A stretch of DNA of 5,443 bases from an uncultured Acidobacteriota bacterium (GTDB taxonomy: Bacteria > Acidobacteriota > Blastocatellia > RBC074): assembly GCA_937967285.1 (NCBI GenBank), contig CALBSU010000650.1:1-5443 (forward strand). Direction: 5' to 3'. Position 1 is the stretch's first letter. Each line of letters starts with the position of its first letter. This document shows positions 1-5,443 of the stretch, piece by piece. The notes below the pieces were generated by a model. The model searched no databases, was not told where the DNA came from, and saw only the letters and a list, made by a program, of their open reading frames with translations. Both the position numbers and the translations under genes were made by a program.

Positions 1-19
1 AAGTAGCGCACGTTTTTGC

Positions 20-48
20 TTAATACATGGTTCCAAATTTAACAACAA
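20..48 (-). promoter_or_regulatory. Weak promoter-like match after the operon
   Basis: On the minus strand, TTGTTG (43-48) is followed after 17 bp by TATTAA (20-25). Each hexamer is a partial match to the sigma70 consensus. If real it would drive a gene lying beyond the left edge of the window. The AT-rich context of positions 1-62 makes chance matches likely. I see no gene in these bases and no hairpin with a U-tract that would terminate the operon. Confidence 0.2.
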
Positions 49-56
49 TCCGGAAA

Positions 57-1347
<1,291 letters not shown>

Positions 1348-1351
<4 letters not shown>

Positions 1352-2070
1352 TTCTGCAGCGGCTTTTCGAAGATCATGAAATGCTGATCGGGCAGGAAAT
1401 CCTTGACTCGATTGAATCTCAATCCGGCGGCCTCAAGTTCGAGCCGGGCCTGAGCGACTGTCATCTTGTGCAGCTTCTTGATCGGAACATCCGGGTCCTC
1501 GCCGCGATACTCGACCAGGATCACGCGGCCGCCCGGCTTGAGCGCCCTGACAATGCTCTCCATCATCTCGACCGGATACGAGAACTCGTGATATGCATCG
1601 ACCATCAGAACGGCGTCGACGGTCCCGGCCGGCAGTTTGGTATCGCGCTCAGTCCCCTGCAGCGGAACGACATTACCGGCTTTCAGGTCCACCCGCCGCT
1701 TTTCGATGATCGAGAGCATCTCCGGCTGAATATCGACGGCAAAGACCTTTCCCCGCGGAACGAGTGGGCTGATCCGGAAAGTGAAATACCCCGTCCCGGC
1801 GCCGATGTCGGCCACCACATCGCCGGGCTTGAGTTCCATCTCGACCACGACGCGTTGCGGCAGTTCGGTCTCCTCGCGCTCGGGCCGCTCGAGCCAGGCA
1901 GCCCCCAGATGGCCCATGACGTGAGCGATCTCGCGCCCCTTGTAGAACTTCCCGATCCCGTCAGGGTCATGTCTGGAGCGGGTCTCGTAAACATCGCGTG
2001 GTTCAGGCGACTGGGCGGTCGCGCAGGAGACGCCAATCAGCAGCACTATTAATAATGATATGAATTTCAT
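1348..2070 (-). CDS. Exported class I SAM-dependent methyltransferase
   Basis: This 240-residue protein has a Rossmann methyltransferase core. Motif I is D88-I-G-A-G-T-G94, the acidic residue ending the second strand is D113 (FAVD), motif VDAYHEF lies at 157-163, and LKPGG at 177-181. Ahead of the core is a conserved-looking segment, FYKGREIAHVMGHLGAAWLE (42-61), which I associate with a group of predicted exported methyltransferases in Acidobacteriota and Planctomycetes (recalled, not searched). The N-terminus is a signal peptide: Lys2, a hydrophobic run 3-14, and an A-T-A cleavage site before Gln20. Cys16 sits in GVSC, but Gly at -3 is a poor lipobox, so signal peptidase I cleavage is favoured over a lipoprotein. 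Export is odd for an enzyme that needs cytosolic SAM. The gene starts 10 bp after the DUF350 stop without a clear SD and ends in a 4-bp overlap with the ATP-grasp gene, so coupling is likely. The substrate is unknown. Confidence 0.85.
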
Positions 2071-2080
2071 CAGCCCGGTC

Positions 2081-2926
2081 TCAGAAGATGTTGGTCACGA
2101 CCAGCGCCGTGGCGATATAGCCGACAGCCTCGAGCAGCCCGGCTCCGACATTTCGATCCTCAGCGATCTCTGTATCCAGCCTTCCCTTTCTGAGGCTGAA
2201 TCCGCCGCCGAGCAGCAGTGTCTGGACGATGATCTGCCGCACAGGATAGAGGAAAAAGACGACCAGCAGCATGAGCCCGAAGCTGCGGAAACCTTCCGCA
2301 TATCCTGTGAACGTCCCCGAGACGGCATAACCGACCATCATCCCGATGGCTACGATCAGCCCGGCATACCCGAGCGCGGCGGCGACGTTGCCTTCGTTGA
2401 TCATGTCCGCGTCGTTGAAGACCGTCAGCATTCGGAAGATCTGAGTCAGAACGATCAGCGCCAGCATGCCGGCAGCCCAGAAGACCAGCGTCGGGACCAG
2501 CGAGCCTCCGTCGCCGGTCAGCGCGCCGGCCACGATCTGTCCGGACGAGAAATGGATGGCGCCGTCGACGATCCCGGCGGCGAGATTCTTCTCAGAGATC
2601 TCCTTCCTCAGCCTGACGCCGGTCCGCTGACTGTAAAACTCGAAGAGCAGCCCCGAAACCGTCATCGCTGCGATGCCGCCGATGCCGTAGAGCGCGACTC
2701 CGTTCAGATCGCTCCAGAAGCTGTGACTCGGCGCTCCGAGAATCGGGATCACCACCTGGATCACTCCGAGCAGAAACCCCGCCAGCGCGACCGCCGCCGC
2801 ACGGTTGTCATGCTCGATCAGAGCCTTCGTCATCGACTCTCCCAGCACCAGCCGGTATGCCAGTCTGGCGATGATCAGAAGCGCGACAACCGCCGCGACT
2901 ACGAACAGTATTGTGGTTGCGTCCAT
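2081..2926 (-). CDS. DUF350 membrane protein, two tandem DUF350 units
   Basis: This 281-residue polytopic inner-membrane protein has about eight hydrophobic helices (near 5-25, 43-63, 77-98, 115-136, 143-165, 181-202, 213-238 and 260-279). It shows four repeats of an acidic-x-Asn-x-Ala-Ala motif at the cytosolic edge of a helix: HDNRAA (39-44), EKNLAA (112-117), EGNVAA (178-183) and a degenerate EDRNVGA (256-262). E. coli YjfL (DUF350/UPF0719, about 132 residues, four helices) has two such motifs, so this protein is a fused or duplicated pair. DUF350 has no firmly established biochemical function. Its partner here, an ATP-grasp ligase of the YjfC type, matches the E. coli yjfIJKLMC cluster, which supports a shared pathway. 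The ATG at 2926 has a strong SD 8 nt upstream, and the preceding gene ends 18 bp before. Confidence 0.88.
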   Translation of the reverse strand: MDATTILFVVAAVVALLIIARLAYRLVLGESMTKALIEHDNRAAAVALAGFLLGVIQVVIPILGAPSHSFWSDLNGVALYGIGGIAAMTVSGLLFEFYSQRTGVRLRKEISEKNLAAGIVDGAIHFSSGQIVAGALTGDGGSLVPTLVFWAAGMLALIVLTQIFRMLTVFNDADMINEGNVAAALGYAGLIVAIGMMVGYAVSGTFTGYAEGFRSFGLMLLVVFFLYPVRQIIVQTLLLGGGFSLRKGRLDTEIAEDRNVGAGLLEAVGYIATALVVTNIF

Positions 2927-2934
2927 TCGATCTT

Positions 2935-2939
2935 CCTCC
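2935..2939 (-). promoter_or_regulatory. Ribosome binding site for the DUF350 gene
   Basis: A perfect GGAGG lies 8 nt before the ATG at 2926, in the 18-bp gap after the oxidoreductase stop. It is the best-spaced SD in the operon and fixes the DUF350 start. It also suggests this gene is initiated independently rather than only by coupling, unlike the two genes downstream. Confidence 0.85.
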
Positions 2940-2944
2940 GGAAT

Positions 2945-4549
2945 CTATCGCTTCAGGTCCTTCAGTATCTCTCGCGCGGCATTATAACCCGGCGCGCCCA
3001 TTACTCCGCCTCCCGGATGCGTTCCCGAACCGCAAAGGTAGAGGTTCTCGATCGGCGTTCGGTACCGCGCCCATCCGGCCAGCGGCCGCATGAAGAGAAG
3101 CTGATCGAGGGTCATTTCGCCATGAAAGATATTGCCGCCGGTCAATCCGTACTCGCGCTCCATATCGAGCGGCGAGATGACCTGGCGGTCGACGATGATC
3201 TCCCTGATGTTCGGAGCGTACTCCGCCAGCATATCCAGGCATCGATCGGCGAAGGCGTCCTTGCGCGCCTTGTCCCATTCGCCCTCAGCCAGCCGGTAGG
3301 GCGCATATTGAGCGAAGATGCACATGATGTGCCTGCCCGGCGGCGCCAGACTGTCGTCATAGACCGTCGGAATCGTGCATTCGAGCATCGGCCTGCTCGA
3401 CGGACGCCCCTGCAGGGCCTCGTCCCATGCTCTGTCGATGTACTCCATCGTCGGACAGACGTGCATCGTCGTCCGATGCGTCAGATTGGGTTCGCGATCG
3501 CTCGTGTTCGGAAACGCCTTGAAGTCCGGCAGACCGTCGAGCGCCAGATTGATCTTGATCGAAGAACCCTCGCACTTCAGATTTTCGATCCCCGCGAGAA
3601 AACCCTCCTCGAGCGCATCCCGCGGAACCATCCCGAGAAAGGTCCTCTTCGGATCCGCATTCGAGACGATAGTCTTCGCTCTGATCTCATCTCCGTTCGC
3701 AAGAACGACGCCAATCGCTCTTTCATCGCGGACGTCGATCCTCGCCACCTCGGCATTCGTCCTGATCTTCGCCCCGTGAGCCTCGGCCGATCGCGCCAGA
3801 GCTTCGCTGATCGCGCCCATCCCGCCGCGAATGAATCCCCACAGACCGCGCGGGCCGGCCGCGCCTCCCATCACATGATGAAGCAGAATATATGCCGTTC
3901 CCGGAGTCGACGGCCCGCCGTTGGTTCCGATCACTCCGTCGGTCGCCAGCGTCGTCTTGATCTGCTCGGATTCAAACCGCTCCTCCAGAAAATCGCGCGC
4001 GCTCTGCGTCATCACCTTGACCAGCCTGACCAGCCCCTCGTCTCCCAGGCCGAGCAGCTTCCAACCCATCCGCCCCATCGCCAGCAGATCCTCGAACTTT
4101 CGCCTGACGATGTTCGGCGGCGTCTCCAGCAGCATCCCCTCGACCCACTCGGCCAGCTTCGCCAGTTCATGCTCGTAGACAGGATAGGCTTCCGCATCGC
4201 GCTTTGAAAACCGCGCTATCTCCTCCTGCGTCTTCCGCATGTCCTGCCAGAAAAAGATGTGCCTTCCGTCCGGAAAAGCCGTGAAAAATGACGGATCCTT
4301 CGGGTAGATATGATAGCCGTACCTGCGCAGCTCCAGATCGTTGATGATCCGCGGCTGAAGCAGGCTGCACAGATACGACAGCGTCGAGACCCTGTAACCC
4401 GGCCAGACCTCCTCGGTCACGCTCGCACCGCCGATCACCCCGCGCCTCTCCAATACCGTCACGCTCAGCCCCGCGCGCGCCAGGTAGCCGGCCGTGACAA
4501 GCCCGTTATGCCCGCCCCCAATGATCACCACATCACATTTATCGCTCAT
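2945..4549 (-). CDS. PYROXD2/CrtI-type FAD-dependent oxidoreductase
   Basis: This 534-residue flavoprotein is of the phytoene desaturase-like group (COG1233), closest in layout to human PYROXD2. The N-terminal Rossmann fold binds FAD: VVIIGGGHNG (7-16, with G11, G13 and G16), then acidic E34 in TVLER, which contacts the ribose in this family, and GVIGGAS (37-43). A substrate-domain region fills the middle. A C-terminal FAD motif, LYLCGSGTHPGGGVMGAPGY (503-522), is characteristic of PYROXD2-like proteins. Length is near the family norm (about 500-580), so it looks complete. There is no signal peptide, so it should be cytosolic. CrtI relatives desaturate polyenes, but PYROXD2-like members have no settled substrate and no carotenoid gene is nearby, so a carotenoid role should not be assumed. 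It is first in the operon. ATG 4549 gives the expected start two to six residues before the first beta strand; GGGAGG (4553-4558) is only 3 nt away, a short spacing. Confidence 0.9.
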   Translation of the reverse strand: MSDKCDVVIIGGGHNGLVTAGYLARAGLSVTVLERRGVIGGASVTEEVWPGYRVSTLSYLCSLLQPRIINDLELRRYGYHIYPKDPSFFTAFPDGRHIFFWQDMRKTQEEIARFSKRDAEAYPVYEHELAKLAEWVEGMLLETPPNIVRRKFEDLLAMGRMGWKLLGLGDEGLVRLVKVMTQSARDFLEERFESEQIKTTLATDGVIGTNGGPSTPGTAYILLHHVMGGAAGPRGLWGFIRGGMGAISEALARSAEAHGAKIRTNAEVARIDVRDERAIGVVLANGDEIRAKTIVSNADPKRTFLGMVPRDALEEGFLAGIENLKCEGSSIKINLALDGLPDFKAFPNTSDREPNLTHRTTMHVCPTMEYIDRAWDEALQGRPSSRPMLECTIPTVYDDSLAPPGRHIMCIFAQYAPYRLAEGEWDKARKDAFADRCLDMLAEYAPNIREIIVDRQVISPLDMEREYGLTGGNIFHGEMTLDQLLFMRPLAGWARYRTPIENLYLCGSGTHPGGGVMGAPGYNAAREILKDLKR

Positions 4550-4561
4550 CAGCCTCCCGGA

Positions 4562-4672
4562 TCACACACTATTATTACTATTATTAATGATGCTCGCCCG
4601 AATCCGGAGCTTCACCCGAAATCCATTCCGGATGATCTCCTCCGCAGGCTCCAGATGCCGCCCCTTAACCAT
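4562..4672 (-). CDS. Possible 36-codon leader ORF before the operon
   Basis: An ATG at 4672 opens a 36-codon frame ending in TGA at 4562-4564, 12 nt before the oxidoreductase ATG and just upstream of its SD. The product begins MVKGRHLEP and ends in NNSNNSV, the last part encoded by a 9-bp tandem repeat. It lies wholly within the leader predicted from the promoter at 4707-4734. The SD is poor (AAAAGA abutting the start) and the peptide is not recognised. Against it: a frame of this length arises easily by chance. It could be a leader peptide controlling the first gene, or not a gene. Confidence 0.18.
   Translation of the reverse strand: MVKGRHLEPAEEIIRNGFRVKLRIRASIINNSNNSV
4568..4585. repeat. 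Two tandem copies of a 9-bp AT-rich repeat
   Basis: ACTATTATT is repeated exactly twice (4568-4576, 4577-4585). On the minus-strand transcript it forms an A/U-rich tract 19-36 nt before the oxidoreductase start. Such unpaired tracts commonly act as ribosomal protein S1 or RNase contact sites, and this one may compensate for the short SD spacing; that role is inference. Confidence 0.7.
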
Positions 4673-4706
4673 TCTTTTAAACGTCTGAGTCTAAACAGCT
4701 TTCAAC

Positions 4707-4734
4707 ATTATCCACACCTGCCGCCGTGTGTAAA
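4707..4734 (-). promoter_or_regulatory. Predicted sigma70 promoter of the four-gene operon
   Basis: On the minus strand, TTTACA (4729-4734, five of six matches to TTGACA) is followed after 16 bp by GATAAT (4707-4712, five of six to TATAAT). Transcription would begin near 4700, giving a leader of about 150 nt before the oxidoreductase gene. An inverted repeat, CACAC-N8-GTGTG (4713-4717 with 4726-4730), occupies almost exactly the spacer and overlaps the -35, so it could be an operator. It is the best-matching promoter seen upstream of the operon. Confidence 0.5.
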
Positions 4735-4757
4735 GCCGAGCACCTTCGGCCGTCCCG

Positions 4758-4913
4758 TCAGGCCCGGAATCTAATAATTATTAATTTGGAACATTTGAAA
4801 ATTGTTGTTGCATACGAGTTCAGCCACGTGGTATAAAGCTCTTGTGTCGAGGGTTCCTCACCTCTACAGTGCATCCCAATGCGGATCCTCGATACCTTGA
4901 GCGAACAGTTCAT
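4758..4913 (-). CDS. Doubtful 51-codon ORF in the intergenic region
   Basis: An ATG at 4913 opens a 51-codon frame that ends in TGA at 4758-4760. The product begins MNCSLKVSRIRIG and contains GEEPSTQELYTTW. There is no SD, and the frame crosses the predicted plus-strand promoter and the AT palindrome. A frame of this length has a fair chance of arising at random in this sequence. It is listed only because its composition is not obviously random and such intergenic ORFs sometimes mark dispersed repeats. Confidence 0.12.
   Translation of the reverse strand: MNCSLKVSRIRIGMHCRGEEPSTQELYTTWLNSYATTIFKCSKLIIIRFRA
4772..4783. promoter_or_regulatory. 12-bp AT palindrome between divergent promoters
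   Basis: TAATAATTATTA is a perfect 12-bp palindrome. It lies about 38 bp upstream of the operon -35 element and 24 bp upstream of the best plus-strand -35 element. This position suits an operator shared by the two divergent units or an AT-rich UP-like element. AT-rich palindromes also occur by chance; no regulator gene is present in the window to support the call. Confidence 0.3.
4808..4837 (+). promoter_or_regulatory. Predicted plus-strand promoter with a palindrome in its spacer
   Basis: TTGCAT (4808-4813) and TATAAA (4832-4837) are separated by 18 bp, a fair sigma70 match. The 8-bp palindrome CCACGTGG (4824-4831) abuts the -10 element, where a bound protein would block or alter RNA polymerase. 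A start near 4844 would give the secreted-protein gene a leader of about 290 nt containing the stem-loops described below. Confidence 0.35.
4846..4893 (+). other. Potential stem-loop in the long leader
   Basis: Bases 4846-4856 can pair with 4883-4893 in an 11-bp helix that includes TCGAGG with CCTCGA and a few G-U pairs. Inside, GCAT (4871-4874) and ATGC (4879-4882) can form a small hairpin with a CCCA loop. No U-tract follows, so this is not an intrinsic terminator. It starts at the predicted transcription start of the promoter at 4808-4837. Function is unknown. Confidence 0.3.
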
Positions 4914-4952
4914 TATTGAACCGCAAAAAACCCCGAGTAAAAAGCAGGTTCA
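4908..4952 (+). other. Two mutually exclusive hairpins sharing one arm
   Basis: TGAAC (4917-4921) can pair with GTTCA upstream (4908-4912, loop TTAT), or, as TGAACCGC (4917-4924), with the downstream arm 4944-4952 (GC, one bulged A, then GGTTCA). The second helix has eight base pairs and an A-rich 19-nt loop containing CCCC. As RNA this is a possible two-state element; as DNA the three half-sites could be a protein-binding array. I recognise no known riboswitch family here. Confidence 0.3.
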
Positions 4953-4995
4953 TATATCTTGAGATCGACATACGGGACACAAAGTCTCGAGCCCC

Positions 4996-5024
4996 CTGAA
5001 CTCACTTAATATCTTTGCTATTAT
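4996..5024 (+). promoter_or_regulatory. Candidate proximal promoter of the secreted-protein gene
   Basis: CTGAAC (4996-5001) and TATTAT (5019-5024) are spaced by 17 bp. The -10 element is good and the -35 weak. A start near 5031 would give a leader of about 100 nt, made up of the paired stem-loops at 5029-5103 and the SD. It competes with the distal promoter at 4808-4837 as the main start. Confidence 0.3.
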
Positions 5025-5028
5025 CGGA

Positions 5029-5103
5029 TTTCATTTTGATCTGAAAGATGCCGCAAGGCATCCCGGAATCAACTTTAACCAGTCGAAACGGACAACCGTT
5101 CGG
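5029..5103 (+). promoter_or_regulatory. Structured 5' leader of the secreted-protein gene
   Basis: Three helices can form in a row. TTTCA (5029-5033) pairs with TGAAA (5042-5046). Directly after it, GATGCC-GCAA-GGCATC (5047-5062) is a perfect 6-bp hairpin with a GNRA tetraloop. Bases 5084-5091 pair with 5096-5102 as seven base pairs with one bulged A and an ACAA loop. The SD follows 11 nt later. A GNRA loop is typical of folded RNAs, but I could not find the conserved core of c-di-GMP-I, TPP, SAM-I, cobalamin or FMN riboswitches. It may be an unknown riboswitch, a protein-binding leader, or an mRNA-stabilising structure. Confidence 0.35.
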
Positions 5104-5113
5104 CAAGATACTC

Positions 5114-5120
5114 AAAGGAG
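5114..5120 (+). promoter_or_regulatory. Ribosome binding site of the secreted-protein gene
   Basis: AAAGGAG lies 10 nt before the ATG at 5131 and fixes that start over the later in-frame methionines (Met9, Met15, Met17, Met18), which would destroy the signal peptide. Confidence 0.8.
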
Positions 5121-5124
5121 ATAG

Positions 5125-5443
<319 letters not shown>

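Noticed and set aside
2060..4207. Plus-strand open frame of 715 codons
   Set aside because: It is antisense to the DUF350 and oxidoreductase genes, whose frames carry clear family motifs and SD sites. The plus frame has no recognisable domain, is rich in Arg, Asp, His and Gln, and reflects the codon bias of the opposite strand.
4735..4750. Hairpin GCCGA-N6-TCGGC resembling a minus-strand terminator followed by TTT
   Set aside because: The stem is only 5 bp, the U-tract is three bases, and no minus-strand gene is supported upstream of it; the TTT belongs to the predicted -35 element.
4310..4774. Plus-strand frame of 154 codons reaching into the intergenic region
   Set aside because: Most of it is antisense to the oxidoreductase N-terminus; the remainder has no motif and runs over the predicted operon promoter.
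4918..4937. C-run and A-run suggesting a terminator on the minus strand (CGGGG followed by six T)
   Set aside because: No matching CCCC arm precedes it on the minus strand, so no proper terminator stem forms.
4879..4962. Plus-strand 27-codon frame beginning MRILDTLSEQ
   Set aside because: It has no SD, is short, and overlaps the two-state hairpin; chance is the simpler explanation.

Overview
The window carries a four-gene minus-strand cluster (about 4549 down to 80), a divergent intergenic region of about 580 bp (4550-5130), and the 5' end of a plus-strand gene for a secreted protein that runs off the right edge. The genes are moderately GC-rich and tightly packed, with good Shine-Dalgarno sites where there is a gap between genes, so this is a bacterium. 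The exported methyltransferase and the secreted protein with the SDQKAGS...TRINITNT pattern resemble, from memory and without a search, proteins of Acidobacteriota such as Blastocatellia. That placement is an inference of low to moderate strength.

The minus-strand cluster, in transcription order: a CrtI/PYROXD2-type FAD oxidoreductase (4549-2945); an eight-helix membrane protein made of two DUF350 units (2926-2081); a class I SAM methyltransferase with a signal peptide (2070-1348); and a glutathionylspermidine-synthase-type ATP-grasp ligase (1351-80). The gaps are 18 bp, 10 bp and a 4-bp overlap (GTGA), so the four genes almost certainly form one operon. A sigma70-like promoter is visible at 4707-4734, giving a leader of about 150 nt with a possible 36-codon upstream ORF. 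The last gene ends inside four copies of a 7-bp tandem repeat, and no hairpin terminator is visible after it.

The link between a DUF350 membrane protein and a stand-alone synthetase domain matches the E. coli yjfIJKLMC cluster (YjfL is DUF350, YjfC is GSS-like), whose chemistry is unresolved. The variant here adds an exported methyltransferase and a flavoprotein. A plausible but unproven reading is a pathway that makes an amide bond (ATP-grasp), modifies a product by oxidation and methylation, and places part of the system in or across the membrane.

The intergenic region holds a 12-bp AT palindrome between opposed promoters, a plus-strand promoter with an 8-bp palindrome in its spacer, two mutually exclusive hairpins, and a compact pair of stem-loops just before the secreted-protein gene. 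I could not match any of these to a known riboswitch. Positions 1-62 hold AT-rich sequence with only a weak promoter-like match.
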